From assembly GCA_012934845.2 (NCBI GenBank), contig WNNJ02000050.1, positions 157,513-221,512 of the forward strand: DNA of 64,000 bases, written 5' to 3'. The notes under the pieces were generated by a model. The model made no database searches. It saw only the letters and a list, made by a program, of their open reading frames with translations, and was not told the DNA's origin. Shown piece after piece: positions 1 to 12,250 of this stretch (its first letter is position 1; the number at the start of each line of letters is the position of its first letter). Source of the DNA: Pomphorhynchus laevis (Eukaryota; Acanthocephala; Palaeacanthocephala; Echinorhynchida; Pomphorhynchidae). The position numbers and the translations under genes are program-made.

Positions 1-1
1 T

Positions 2-130
2 TCACAGGATTTCCTTACATATACGCTAAATCTTAGGGATTCTCAAATTCATTGGTGTATTTCTCCTGAATCTGGCATGCGTATACCTTGTCCCGATGTC
101 TGGGTTAAGCGGATTGTTTGTTCTATAGTT
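2..130 (+). other. Open coding-like tail at left edge, unrecognised
   Basis: One frame is open from base 2 to a TAG/TTTAAAG-type end near 130, about 42 codons, with a protein-like composition (Trp, Cys and Pro present, ending VWVKRIVCSIV). It could be the last exon of a host gene or an old retroelement fragment that enters from outside the window. I do not recognise the family, and 42 open codons can occur by chance. Confidence 0.2.
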
Positions 131-881
131 TAAAGAGGCGTCTATCAAAAAGTGTGTACTGTGCCTGGTATAATTTCGTTGATCTCAAATTTTCCAACTA
201 AATTCCTTTTTTTCGCTGCTAAATCACATTACCTACGCTGTGGGCTTCTATGTTCTAACTATCACTTATTTTGTCAATAAGAAATGGCTATCATCACACA
301 TAATTTACTAAAAAGCGGTTTTCCATTTTAGGCTATTAAGAAGGCTAAGTTTAAATCTTTAGCGCACAAAAATAAAGTATTTGGTCCTGAAAAATACTAT
401 ATTATAAAGGAATACCTTTTGTTAGTAACAAATGGAATTCAGTTTTTTCAAAGTTTATTAACAATAACATATCAAATAGTAGTGTTAGCAAAGTGCACAT
501 TTTTAACATAAAATTGTCTAAGCTTCACAATTTTTTTAAACGTAAACCGTATTTTAACAAGGATGTCATTGTTTAAAATAATGTGAACAGGTATATGCTG
601 GTCAAATCGGTCAAGGTTTGGTTAAAATATTAAACAACATAATTAATGTACATAAGGGGACCACTTCTAGTGCTGTTGTTCAACCTTTTTGCGAGTTTTA
701 GTCACTTCATTGATTTTGAAAATGCATATATTTTATCATTTGAAAATAACTTGTTATCTCGCATTATTAAAGAAGCGTATGTTATACAAAAAGAACCTAA
801 TTTACTGCTTAATAATAAATCTGATTTCAACCTTTAATTAAATTATAATTAATTATGATAATAATTAATTAACAAACGTTA
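131..881. other. AT-rich stretch without recognised feature
   Basis: No coding segment, repeat arm or RNA gene stands out. Short chance ORFs only. The last 50 bases before 882 are low-complexity TAATTAATTAA sequence directly upstream of the LINE ORF1 start. Confidence 0.5.
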
Positions 882-1229
882 ATGGGAGGACGTAAGAAAA
901 CAGCTAATACCGACACAAACTGTGATCAACTACAAGTACGGTGCTCGACACACAGTTGCAGCGTCCGGACCACAATTGCCTGCGACAACAGTAAGTATAA
1001 AGAATACTTCCTATGCGGTTTTTGTGCTAACAAACTAATCCGCAACATCTCCAATAAGCACATATCCACCTCCAACATGTCCACTCAAACTACCCCCGTC
1101 GTTTCCAACGTCCATTCTCCACCCACTGATCCTGTCACCATATACACTTCCAATCCCATGTCATCTTCACTCCCCAATACCCCCGTCCCGTCCCTCTTGT
1201 CTCGTTTCTCAATAACCTACTACTATTAA
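882..1229 (+). pseudogene. LINE A ORF1 N-terminal fragment with Cys-rich module
   Basis: The frame opens with ATG at 882 (MGGRKKTANTDT). It carries a compact cysteine module: a C-x4-C pair near residue 21, a further Cys near residue 34 and a C-x2-C (LCGFC) near residue 46, followed by a Ser/Thr/Pro-rich linker. This is consistent with a small zinc-binding ORF1 domain of LINEs. The frame ends after 115 residues, well short of a usual ORF1. A nearly identical segment recurs about 1.18 kb downstream because of the tandem duplication, where it is fused in frame behind the endonuclease start. LINE B at 7.2-7.9 kb has an ORF1 with the same cysteine layout. Confidence 0.6.
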
Positions 1230-3289
1230 TTAAAATAACCTCAACTAACTTCCACGATCATTCCATTCATAACCTTACATCACATCGCTTGCCACCCTCT
1301 ATACTATCTCTATCATCTTTGTCTCTTGCTGTCGAACCAACTCCATTCATATCCTCAAATCCCAGCTGTCCCATCGTGATCTCACCCACTCACGTCACTC
1401 GCCCTCCTTTACGGAAAAGTTTTCCTTCTCGCGATCGTTGCGTCATCGTCACTAATATCACTTCTTCCACCTCATTATCCCCATAAGCACGTCTTGACCA
1501 CGATGTTTCCGCCTTCATATCTATCATATCGTTTCTTGTTCCTGTGGATAAACCATCCTTTTTCAACAACATATCTCCTCTCCCATTCATCTACCTAAAG
1601 AGATCTCAATCTAATCCTTCACAGCCCCACTCTTGAAAATTGTGTTCAAGCATCGCGATCTTTGTCCTTTCCCAACGATTTAAACTCACGTCCTCTACAG
1701 CCACTCACATTTTATCAGATCGTAACCTCTCCGAAACAGCTAAACTCTCTTCTGCCCTATCAAAAAACGCCGTCGCGAGGAAAACAGCGAAACACCTCTT
1801 TCTATCCGAAACATGATGGAAATTTTCAAGTTGTCCAAACCCGCCCCAAAATTCGATGGCGCTCCATTTCCTCTATTTGTCTTCTCCGCAAGCCCCTATA
1901 ACCATCACACACAGTTTCTGCCTCGGCCTCGGCAACACTAGATCTATTCTCTATAAATCCAATCTCATCATCAACCTATTCATCAAGCAATCCATCGATC
2001 TCTTCTGCCTCACCGAATCCTGGCACTCCAATTTCGACGACATCTCCATTCGCCGTCTGCTCTTTGCCGGTTGCGCACTAGTCGAATTTGCCCGATCCCT
2101 CAGGTCATTGCTCGACACACAGTGCTCGACACACAGCTGCAGCGTCCGGACCACAATTGCCTGCGACAACAGTAAGTATAAAGAATACTTCCTATGTGGT
2201 TTTTGTGCTAACAAACTAATCCGCAACATCTCCAATAAGCACATATCCACCTCCAACATGTCCACTCAAACTCCCCCGTCGTTTCCAACGTCCATTCTCC
2301 ACCCACTGATCCTGTCACCATATACACTTCCAATCCCATGTCATCTTCACTCCCCAATACCCCCGTCCCGTCCCTCTTGTCTCGTTTCTCAATAACCTAC
2401 TACTATTAATTAAAATAACCTCAACTAACTTCCACGATCATTCCATTCATAACCTTACATCACATCGCTTGCCACCCTCTATACTATCTCTATCATCTTT
2501 GTCTCTTGCTGTCGAACCAACTCCATTCATATCCTCAAATCCCAGCTGTCCCATCGTGATCTCACCCACTCACGTCACTCGCCCTCCTTTACGGAAAAGC
2601 TTTCCTTCTCGCGATCGTTGCGTCATCGTCACTAATATCACTTCTTCCACCTCCTTATCTCCATAAGCACGTCTTGACCACGATGTTTCCGCCTTCATAT
2701 CTATCATATCGTTTCTTGTTACTGTGGATAAACCATCCTTTTTCAACAACATATCTCCTCTCCCATTCATCTACCTAAAGAGATCTCAATCTAATCCTTC
2801 ACAGCCCCACTTTTGAAAATTGTGTTCAAGCATCGCGATCTTTGTCCTTTCCCAACGATTTAAACTCACGTCCTCTACAGCCACTCACATTTTATCAGAT
2901 CGTAACCTCTCCGAAATAGCTCAACTCTCTTCTGCCCTATCAAAAAACGCCGTCGCGAGGAAAACAGCGAAACACCTCTTTCTATCCGAAACATGATGGA
3001 AATTTTCAAGTTGTCCAAACCCGCCCCAAAATTCGATGGCGCTCCATTTCCTCTATTTGTCTTCTCCGCAAGCCCCTATAACCATCACACACAGTTTCTG
3101 CCTCGGCCTCCGCAACACTAGATCTATTCTCTATAAATCCAATCTCATCATCAACCTATTCATCAAGCAATCCATCGATCTCTTCTGCCTCACCGAATCC
3201 TGGCACTCCAATTTTGACGACATCTCCATTCGCCGTCTGCTCTTTGCCGGTTGCGCACTAGTCGAATTTGCCCGCTCCCTCAGGTCATT
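940..3289 (+). repeat. Two-copy tandem duplication (~1.18 kb unit) inside LINE A copy 1
   Basis: Bases from 941 match those from 2,122 (offset 1,181, becoming 1,180 after a one-base deletion near 2,270). They stay nearly identical to about 2,109 and 3,289. Examples are the shared CTCGACACACAG start, the identical blocks at 1,289/2,469 and 1,856/3,036, and the shared CAGGTCATT end. At the junction (2,101-2,135) a short extra GCTCGACACACA precedes the second unit. Only a few substitutions separate the units, so the duplication is much younger than the decay of the LINE itself. Confidence 0.9.
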
Positions 3290-3750
3290 CACTTCTTAAT
3301 TCTTTAGTCACAGTGGCATTGTCGCATTCGCCCGTCACCCCTGCGTTTCTTCGCAAAATCACTCCTTTTTTCAGTCCTTGCTCTTTTGAATTGCTCACTT
3401 GTCGTTCTTCTAGCCCGATTACTAAGGATCTCGCAATTGTATACCGTCCTAGCTCATCTGATCTTACATTTTTATTTTTTACCGAACTTACTTACCTCCT
3501 TTCCCACTGTTCTTTGTCTTCCATCCCTTCACTCGTTCTTGGCGACTTCAACATCCGCCTCGACCGCCCCACTTCAACTGATTCCATCCGGTTCATCAAC
3601 ATTCTATCCAACTACAATTACAAACTCATCTCCACTGCCCCCATATATATCCTTGGCGGGGCACTCGACATCATCGCTGTCCCCGATTGTTTTGCTGGCT
3701 ACACCTCACTGACCATCTCTTATCCTGGTCTACCGATCAGTTTATCGTAA
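3036..3750 (+). pseudogene. LINE A endonuclease remnant
   Basis: The N-terminal endonuclease motif (NTRSI...LFCLTESWH, from about 3,110) runs to 3,299 and the C-terminal part continues from about 3,420 in another frame. There IVYRPSSSD, VLGDFNIRLDRP and a GALD motif correspond to the APE-type endonuclease core with its catalytic Asp-Asn. In between, coding quality is poor. It lies between ORF1 and RT, as usual for this group. The same N-terminal motif also appears upstream at about 1,930-2,100 as part of the first duplication unit. Confidence 0.65.
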
Positions 3751-4639
3751 CCCCCTGATCTCAATTCCAACCACACCCCGTTTCACAAACCTACCATCCC
3801 TTGTCGTCTTTGGAGAAATCTCGACCTCCCTTTCTCATATCTACCTTACTTAAATCCTATCTATCGTCTATCATAATAACATATTCCTCCCTTCGCGATC
3901 TCGACTTTCTTTTCGACTCAACTCACATCCACTCTCTATCTTCTCTTGCTTTTAAAGCCTCACCCTTACCGTCGCTTGCACCGTGCCCCATAGTTTGAAA
4001 TCCAATGCATACTGTCAAAGCATCGACTCCGTCATGCCTTTCGAGTCTATCCCCGCTCTCTCAGACGTGATATCCGCTCGCTCGCTCCGTCTCTCCGTGA
4101 TTGATATCCTGCTCTTCGCCGGTCTCATATCCACCCCTTACGTATCAAATGCAACTCCTTCCAGCAGCATAAAATCAACACTTCATTAAACTCTAATTAT
4201 CACGGGCATACTTTACTCTATCCTTTCTCGCTCCTCTTCGTCTTGCAACATAAATCCCCATGATTATTGATCATTTCTTCAGACCAAAGTATCCACGTTG
4301 CTCTCTCACAACCCCGTATCCATTCCAGCTCACTTCCCCCTCGCCTTATCCACCCGGATCTCTATTATATTCTCCATGCATCACCTGCCGAAGTCCCATC
4401 TGTCCTTTTGTACTTGCACATCAAAACCTCACCTGCCAATCCCATGCCTACCCCATACTTAAATCCATATGCTCATCGATATCCCCTTTCCTCACCACCT
4501 TGTTTAACTCGTCCATCCGCAGTCGTATCTTTCCTTCACACTAAAAATCCGCCATCACTCGTCCCCTCCTTAATGAACAATCGCTCGACCTCACACTTCC
4601 TTCAAGCTATCGTCCCAAATCACTCCTCCATACTCTTTC

Positions 4640-5440
4640 CAAGCTCTTAGAGCGCCTTATCTTAATACAAAACAACGTTTATCTCTCTTCATCCAATCTG
4701 TACCCTCCTTTTCAATCCGCTTTCCGCTCTAATCACTAAACGGGAATCGCCTGCATGAAAGTTTACAACGACCTACTCATTTCTCGTGACAAGGCTCTAA
4801 ATAGTCTTCTCATCTCCCTCAATCTCCTTTGCCTTCGGCATCGTCGACCACTCCATCCACCTTTCTCGCCTTCGTTATGATTACAGATTTTCTTCTTCCT
4901 CCGTACATGGTTTGCCTCATATCTATGCGACCGTTATTTTCGCGTCTGTTCAAATTCATCATCCTCCCATCCCTGTTTTCCGCGGGTTCCCACAATATTC
5001 AGTTTTATGATCATGAACCCGCCCATCGAATACACGATATCGGAATTTTTGCCACAACTATTTTTCTTCTATTTACCAACGTCACTCCCATCTTCATCTC
5101 GTTCTAAACCTTGACAAGTCCAAAATAATGTGGATCCTCCCCCGTCAACCAAAAATACATCCTCCCTTTGAATCTTTTGCCTCATCAATCATCCCCATAG
5201 TCCACAATCTTACTTTCTTAGGCTGCATTTCGATGATCCCCTTTCCCTTAAACACTTCGTCAGAGGCAAGGTCCGCTCGTCTAACTTCATTCTACGTTAA
5301 ATCCGCCGTATCTACCCCCTTATCGACTTCCGTCGCTTCCTAAATCCTTCATCCTTTCCTTACAACGCATCATCAACTCCGCCGTTTGAGAGCTCCTACG
5401 TCTTCGTCGCTTTGACCACACATCCATATATCTTGCCCAA
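4640..5440 (+). pseudogene. LINE A reverse transcriptase remnant
   Basis: Short frame-shifted pieces align by eye with the better preserved RT of the copy at 39.8 kb. They include the start of the palm (FRSNH, KVYNDLLISRDKA), a degraded active-site stretch near 5,005-5,040 (FYDHEPAHRIHDI), and the post-RT block with MWILPRQPK and IPIVHNLTFLG at 5,128. No intact RT frame remains. Confidence 0.6.
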
Positions 5441-5460
5441 CTCTGCTGGCCCACATTATC

Positions 5461-7930
5461 AAGAAAATCTTGTTAATGTGGCTTTGATAAAGTTGGTAAA
5501 AATCCCTCAATCAACCTAGCAAATATAGGAATTAGCGATATGGGCCGGCACATTAAATACGTTGACGCCACCAGATCATTTTGAAACTAATGCTATATTA
5601 ACACTTTTCAGCCTGTCGGACACAACGCCTTTCCGAAAACTTTTCGAGAAGTAACTCGACAGAATTGGGGATAATTCTGTTCTGAATTATTTGACCAACT
5701 ATGTTGATATACCAGGATCGACTGCTTTACTAGGGTTTATCTTATGAATTAGTTTGTTCACATCTATATCGCTTATTGTTGGAACATCAAAGTCTCTATA
5801 GCTTACCTGTTTTATTTGTTGGAATCCTTATAAACTAATTGAATCGTTACGGTACGACATAGAAGCAGTAAGTGACTCATTAATCCATTAATCATTTTAA
5901 ACACGTGTTCATATGTCCTTCCAGCCCGTAATGAACGACTAACTTCTGAGTGCGAACCCTTAACATGTATCTACCAGACTTTTTGATCCTTATTTTTCAA
6001 TCCATTTGCAAACCACTATCTCTCAGATCTCCAAAAAAAGTATTCAGGTTATTGGATAAAGCGGCATATTCTGATACACGACGACTACGAAAAGCTTTAT
6101 CTCGTTGATTTTGGATAGCTTTAATAACAGGATTTATCCAGCATGGATCATCGTATACCCTTATTCTTCTTTGCAGTAAAAAGAACTCTGTTGTCCTTGT
6201 TTATTGTGTCCTCAGTCAATAGCAGAGCATCACTAAAACTGACTCTCTCCCGATCAATGTCCCTTATAACACCAAAACTGACTTATGAAGCGGAACGAGG
6301 TACTGCTCACGCTTATCATAAACTGTCTTTAAACGAACCTCACTTTTTACTTTCTTGGTTTTGTGTGGTACAATAAGAATGATAAAATGATCTGATGTAG
6401 AAAGAGGGCAGCATATTCTTGGAAGTGATCGATAAGCTTTCACATTTGTGTCGACTAGGTCAAGCTTTGCACTGCATCTGGTTAGAAAATTAATTGTCTG
6501 TATCATATTATACATTAAGGCTATCTAATCTGTATTTTGGAGTGATTAAAATCACCTGCAAATAAAAAATTTGAAACTTTATCATTGGAAACACTACTCT
6601 AATGATCATATATAAGATCTTAAGCCTTTTGCTTATTCCGGGTTGGAGGATGATACACGCCTGTTATCGCTAGCTGAAATTCCTCATTCTTTAAGTTTCT
6701 TTGTAAATTTATTGTTAAAAATTCAAGATCGTTGGGCACCAAAGCCCCACAGGTACGTATATTAAAAAGAGTGTTGATTTGATAAGAATGGAAATACCGC
6801 CACATCTTCGACCATCTTCCATATAAACGCTATGACACACATACCCGTGATTTATTGATTGATCGACTTCTTCCGTCAACAGAGTCTCTACAATAATTAC
6901 TACATCACATTCATGTATACGGGTAAATACTTCTAAATCGTGAAATTTATTCCAAACACTACGAGCATTACAAAATGCAAGACGGGGGTACATAAATTTA
7001 CTCTCATAAGTGTGAATATGAAGATACAACTGCCTTATATATTATGATTGCCCCTAGTCACAACGACTGTGGGACTATTGAAGGATCCGTTAAGCAATCT
7101 TAATTGTCCACTTTATTGATAAACTTCACCACTCTACCCCGAAAAATTTCAAAGTACTTGTCGGGATTCTCAATTTCCAATTTTCTCGTTATTTTCTCTA
7201 TGCAAAGTTCGATTGCCTTTCGATGCGTGATATATCCAGAAAAAAATATAAGCATCTTTACATTCAGTGAATATTTTAAGTAGTCTTAATTTCTGGAAAA
7301 TTTCGTTTCTCAAAGCTTGACCAACTTTAACCAACATCTGCATTCCCTTACTATTCATGTTTCCCAATCTCTTTAAATCCAAGTTAATATCGACGAGTTT
7401 AATGCCAGTAATATTACATAATTTCCAAACCAAATCTTCGTCTTCTTCACTTGATGCAGTTCCAGTAATTATAGCATTTTCTGTGCTTCTTTCTTCTGTA
7501 TTCAATTCCCCAGCTAATGTAGGAAAATAAAATATATTATTAGGCACATTAGACGATGCAATTACAGCCCTCTTTAATGCAAATTGTATGGATTTTTCCA
7601 TTGATTGTGAAGCGACCTTTGCGAATGTTGTAACCGAATCATAACTCGTATCTGGTATAGTGGACATATTTTCAGTTTTTGATATAATTTTTGAATCCAA
7701 ATCTCGCAACTCCGTTTGCATGATCCTTATTTGTGATTTTAAATTCTTAATCTCCTTTGCAAACTCATCGCTCATATAGGTAAAACAAAATCCACATACA
7801 GACTTCCCAAATATATTTTTGTGGATTTTTCTCGGTACCATTACTTTAGTCCATATATCACAATCCAATCCATCGCAAGCAATTTCATGCTGCACATAAT
7901 CTGATTCTCCACAATAGCATAAGTTTAATC
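5461..7930 (-). mobile_element. LINE family B, decayed, 3'-truncated or degraded
   Basis: Minus-strand retroelement with ORF1 at 7,895-7,170, then an endonuclease start at 7,029 (LAFCNARSVWNKFHDLEVF, then VVIIVETLL), the endonuclease interior (6,805-6,620, ITGVYHPP) and its end (6,515-6,264, STSDHFIILIVP). A poorly preserved RT-linker region runs down to about 5,461. NARS...ETLL and SDHF are standard APE endonuclease landmarks. It meets LINE A copy 1 tail-to-tail. It differs from family A in sequence but has the same plan, so it belongs to the same broad LINE group. Confidence 0.7.
7170..7895 (-). CDS. LINE B ORF1 protein, intact-looking 241-residue frame
   Basis: The longest well-formed LINE ORF in the window. 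It starts with MQHEIACDGLDC and has a Cys module (C-x4-C, then VCGFC about 26 residues on) in the first 40 residues. A heptad-like coiled-coil stretch follows (about residues 45-75, KEIKNLKSQIRIMQTELRDL). The C-terminal half contains WKLCNITGIKL and LGNMNSKG-type segments that resemble the ORF1 RNA-binding region of CR1-like LINEs. The role would be nucleic-acid binding and chaperoning in the retrotransposition particle. Start choice: the first Met precedes the Cys module. It is uninterrupted, although the rest of the element is broken, which suggests it is the youngest or luckiest part. Confidence 0.6.
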   Translation of the reverse strand: MQHEIACDGLDCDIWTKVMVPRKIHKNIFGKSVCGFCFTYMSDEFAKEIKNLKSQIRIMQTELRDLDSKIISKTENMSTIPDTSYDSVTTFAKVASQSMEKSIQFALKRAVIASSNVPNNIFYFPTLAGELNTEERSTENAIITGTASSEEDEDLVWKLCNITGIKLVDINLDLKRLGNMNSKGMQMLVKVGQALRNEIFQKLRLLKIFTECKDAYIFFWIYHASKGNRTLHRENNEKIGN

Positions 7931-8023
7931 AGTTAGGGCGTATGACAGCTTTTTCCTGCCAGAACAGGAATTCTTATATTGTGACAGCGATATTGTGTGA
8001 TATCTTGTAATCACTTGAACAAT

Positions 8024-8152
8024 TAGAACTTTTATCTTCCTATAAAGGTAGGACTTTGATTAGAACTTTTATCTTCCTATAAAGGTAGATTATAAAAAAG
8101 ATACAGGAACATAGAAATTAGAACGTTTATCTTCCTATAATCGTAGATTGTC
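8024..8152 (+). repeat. Three imperfect copies of a ~30-bp repeat
   Basis: The block ATTAGAACTTTTATCTTCCT followed by ATAAAGGTAG occurs near 8,024, 8,058 and 8,117 (the last diverged). It lies just upstream (on the minus strand) of LINE B ORF1 and could be the 5' UTR of that element or a local microsatellite-like expansion. Confidence 0.55.
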
Positions 8153-8469
8153 GTAGGTTTGTGGATATGTTTGTTTGTTGGTCAGCTAAGATGTTTTAGA
8201 GTTTTGAGCTGTGTTAGGTAACTTAGTTGTCTAAAATTATAGGTTTCAAGCAACTAAGATTGATGTTAAGAATCCTAGTAATTAATTCAATCCGTCCAGC
8301 CAAAGCAATCAATATTGTGTAAAAATTGTGTAAATTGCTAAGTAAGCATTAGGTACCACGTCACTTCATTGTTAATTCTGTTTTCTTTCACGTTCAAAAG
8401 AAAAGAAAATAAATGATTCTTTTAACATACAAAAGGTTAAATAGAAAATAACAAAAATTTAAGTCATCT

Positions 8470-9360
8470 TCGTACTTCATAATTTCCTCATCCTGAAGTC
8501 TTTTCCCATTTCTTATGGCCACAGATCCAGGGGGATCTAAGCCCCCAACCGATCTAACACGCCGCTTTCCGACTGAACCACTCGGGGTCTTTCACCCCCG
8601 AAGAATCCAATCGGCGCGGACCATGCTGGGTATATGAGAGACAATGAGCTTAAGAAACCTTATACTTTGCTCTGGGGGACGTCCTCTCGAAAAGAAGTCT
8701 AATCCCGAGATAGCCCAAGTGCCCCAAAGACGCACCTGGGTTTTCCCTTTCAATGACAGATGCTGGGCCCGTTTCAGGGCCCACCTAGCTTTCTTCAGGA
8801 TACGTTTAAGTCTATCCAGGTCAGCTTTCGCCGACCAGTTCACCGTAACGGTGAACCCAGATATTTTACTCGACTTGTGAAGATGGGGAGTGGTTCAGAG
8901 GCAAATATGGAGTAGAACGCAGAGAGTGCTAATCTAATAAGTTTTTTCTTTGTTGCAGGGGCGCCATGAAAGATGACTACCTGCGATTTTGCAGAGTTTA
9001 GAATCAGATTGGATTGGGGTAGCTGGTCTTTTAATCTTGAAAAGAAACGGCTGATGTCAGAGATTACGTCTTTACACCTGTGTTCAGTGAACAGGGCTGT
9101 GGTGTCGTCAGTGTACACCACTAGACGTTGTTAACGTTTAAATATTTTGAATAGGTAAATGGAGGCAGCGAAATATAAGATAGTTGAAAGAGGTGAACCT
9201 TGAGGCACACCCGTAATAGGATATAACTGACGCGCATCAAGGTCGTCTTCATAATAAAACCGCTTGGTCTACAGCAGGATCTCCACCCTGTTCACACTTC
9301 TCGCAGGCAACCCGAGGGACCTGAGATAGGAGATCACGTTCAAAAGCACAATATGTGTTC
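8470..9360 (-). mobile_element. LINE family C fragment (Jockey-superfamily RT), decayed
   Basis: Reading the minus strand from 9,360 gives a weak GxPxxSPxSTILY motif (RT palm, near 9,190), then MVYTDDTTALF at 9,121, the YxDD catalytic box with Thr in place of the usual Ala. LNSAKSQVVIFHG and KYLGSPL follow, then a C-terminal Arg/Lys-rich segment (8,843-8,592, LKRILKKARWALKRAQ). This order is typical of Jockey-type LINEs. Frames change between these blocks, so the copy is dead. The 5' part (endonuclease, ORF1) is missing. The base composition is GC-richer than the flanks. Confidence 0.65.
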
Positions 9361-10229
9361 GTATTTCGGTTCAGAAACAGATAGCAATTAAAAACGTTTA
9401 ATTTCATAAAGATTGTTCGTTATCTTCAATTCGGTTTATTATGTACATTTGACAAAATACCGAGGCGAATGCATTGCTCACGGTTTTCTGCAGATTGCTC
9501 TGATTATTTCGGAATCAGGATTATATCATATGCTCGATTGATTTATGATTAGTGAATCGGTAATTAAACTTTATCGATGTGTCCTTTTCAAAGACAGGTC
9601 ATTCAGTCGATCCGAATGATGGGTAAAGTTTTAGCTTAAGTGTCCGTGTTGTTTACTTGAAGGTTTTACACATTTAGGATATCAAGATGGGCACTTTGAC
9701 AGAAAATATGGCCCCGAATGCTTGATTGCATTACGACGAATGTTAAGCAGCTTGAATGCGAAACAGCACTTAAAATCTGTATCGATATGTGCTTATCGTA
9801 TCCTGTAATTAGAGAAATAGAAAAAATCTGCTCAGCGAGCGCAGTAAAGCACTTTGGCAGCCTCGATTAATGATTAATTAATATAATGCCACATAAGTTA
9901 TGTTATTATAACATAAAATATGTCTGTAGCATTGGAAAACGATTCAATTGTGGCTAATCTGTTTCTACCAAGGCAATTGCATTTACATGTATTTTTTAAA
10001 ATTTTATAATAAAATTAATTATTGTTCTTTATTATAGCAATGCGCTATAATCGTACTCGCTGATACTTGTTGCATCAACATCAGGAATGACTTTATATTG
10101 GAACAAGTTGACCGCGTTTAATTTCAGACAGCTGAATATATTCCAGGGGATATTTATTAATACTAATACAAATTTATTTAACATGGCAAATGCGTGCCAG
10201 CTGTACGCTTACAAGTCCACTAACACAAA
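9361..10229. other. AT-rich spacer, nothing recognised
   Basis: I see no coding segment, splice-flanked exon or repeat arm here. It separates LINE C from LINE A copy 2. Confidence 0.45.
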
Positions 10230-12250
10230 ATGAAAAAGTCAAGCAGATAAATTGTTTAAATTGGATCGAATTTGACGTTTGAAGCACGGCAGGGAAGTTG
10301 ACTGGCGTATATGAATGGGCAGATGATTCCACTATAGAGGAGCAGCCACAACGAAGGAGCGGAATCCAAAGGAGGTAGAGTAGGTTGGGACATGTAAAAG
10401 AAGGGAATTACGGGAACGCAGAGCACAATACACAGTACGAGAATTGTCGAGAAAATGAAGGTTGAGAAATGAAGGGGTATGAGAAGTTATAAGGCGAAAA
10501 GCAATGATAAGAAGATGAATTTGAACACGACAATAAATGGTAGGCCAATCAAGAGAAACAAGATAGTGGGATGTATGATCAAAACGACGAAGACGGAGGA
10601 GAACTCGGACGGCAGCGTTGATGATGCGTTGTAAAGGAAGAAGAGTGGATTTAGGTGAGGTGGAAAATAGACTAAAACAATAACAGAGTCTAGAAAAAAG
10701 GAGGGAAGATATGAGAGTCATACAAGAAGGGAAATCGATCAATCTATGAACTTGACGGAGGTTGCGGAGTATCAAGGTAGATGAGCGTACTTTATCTCTA
10801 ACGAATGGTTTAAGTGGAAGTCGTTTGTCAAAATGGAAGCCTAGGAAAACGAGATTATCAACGATAGGTATAATTGTAGAATTTAATGATGCGGAGGGAG
10901 GTTCTGAGCCGATGCGTCGAGGAAGTATCCACATAATTTTGGATTTATCATGATTCAGAAAAAGGGAAGGGAAGAAAAATGATTGGAAATTGGGACCAGA
11001 CAGTCGTAAGCAGAAACACTAAGATCGTGAATACGATAAGCAGGTGCATGCGCATAGATGAGAATGCCATCAGCATATTACATAACATGGAAGTTAAATT
11101 TAGGAGAAATCGAAGACAAATTACTGAGAAGAGAGAAAAGCATTCGGCCTAATACTGAGCCTTGTGGAACACCGGTCGGGATGGACGAAGGATGCAAGAT
11201 AGAAGAGTTAGAATAGACACGAAATGTATGGTTTGATCGATATGAAGAAAACCATGATACAGTGGGTAAAGAGAAGCTATAATCATGACGAAGGCGATAG
11301 AGAAGAATCGAGTGATCGACGATGTCAAAAGCAGACGGTAGATCAAAAGAAACTATGACACTACATAATTTATGATCTCGCGATATGAGTAAGTCGTTAT
11401 AAACTTTAAGACGTGCAATTTCAGTAGAGTGATTAGAGCGAAAAGCGGCTTGGAAGGGAGGAAATAAGTTGGAGGAAAAGAGATATATATTAACTCGCTT
11501 GAGAACGAGACGCTCAAGGAGTTTTGAGAGGGTTGGTAGAAGTGAGATAGGACGGTACGAAGACGGTAGTGAGGGTCGAGATATTGCTTTTTATGGATAG
11601 GACGAACAGTGGCGCATTTCCAGATGGAAGGAAATGTACGGCTACGGATGGACGAGTTGAACAATGTGGTTAGGAAGGGTGAGATAGAGGAGCAGATATG
11701 TTTAAGCATGTGAGTGGGAATTGGGTCAGAAGGAGAGGTTTTATTAGGTAATGACAGCAGAACCGAAAAAACTTCATCAGACGAAACGTGAAGAAGGTGG
11801 AATAGCTCTGGTAGGGAAGTATTTAAAAGGAAGAGTGGGTACAAGGGGGCTATGGGTAGTAGGGAAGTAAATTAGATAGATTAGATTGTAGATAAGAAGA
11901 AAATTCATCAGGATTTATATTACAAGGGGTAGATGATCGTGAAAGAATTGAGCTTTAAGATTTTCCAATGAGATTTAGGGTTGGAAGATGACTCGAGTTG
12001 ATTTCGCCAAAAGATAGTACGTTTAGTACGTATAAGAATGAGATGTAAACGGCGTAGAGAAAAGTAGGAATCACGGAGATTTGGAGGGAGTGAGTTGGGA
12101 GAACGTTTAAGAAAGCGATTATACACACGAAAGCTACTAGATATGAGTATATTAGTGTCCAGGATTTTTATCCAAGATAAATGGATATAATGTATAGCGA
12201 CAAACGACCTCTGATATGTCGTGAATATCATTACCATTTCTGTAAGCATA
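10230..12250 (-). mobile_element. LINE family A, copy 2, 5'-truncated and decayed
   Basis: Minus-strand RT half of family A. The pre-RT linker is at 12,249-11,920 and the RT start region at 11,844-11,353 (LFHLLHVSSDEV, LLSLPNKTSPSDPIP). The palm lies near 11,370-11,100, with FSLFSLL-type and degraded YADG boxes. A 200-residue open frame at 10,934-10,332 covers the post-RT connection (PIVDNLVFLGFHFD, RRFDHTSHYLVSLDWP). By eye it is about 90% identical to the copy at 39.8-41.2 kb over the palm. Its 3' end carries the same block (CATTCATATACGCCAGTC-like on the minus strand) as that copy. Confidence 0.75.

Larger units (their letters stand above)
882..5460 (+). mobile_element. LINE family A, copy 1 (CR1/L2/Jockey-group non-LTR retrotransposon), decayed
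   Basis: A long but frame-broken non-LTR retrotransposon. In order it shows an ORF1 start with a Cys-rich module (882), the N-terminal part of an APE-type endonuclease (GNTRSILYKSN, then LFCLTESWH), the endonuclease C-terminal part (LGDFNI followed by a G-A-L-D motif near 3,660), and an RT region from about 4,640 whose order matches the two other copies in this window (10.2-12.25 kb minus; 39.8-41.2 kb plus). The last recognisable coding is the post-RT block near 5,130-5,440. The 5' 1.2 kb is tandemly duplicated. Many stops and frame changes mean it is dead. The right end abuts LINE B on the opposite strand at about 5,460. Clade assignment (CR1/L2/Jockey group) is inference from RT style. Confidence 0.8.

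Noticed and set aside
1390-2770. Minus-strand ORFs over the LINE A 5' region
   Set aside because: They mirror the plus-strand LINE coding and recur only because of the tandem duplication.
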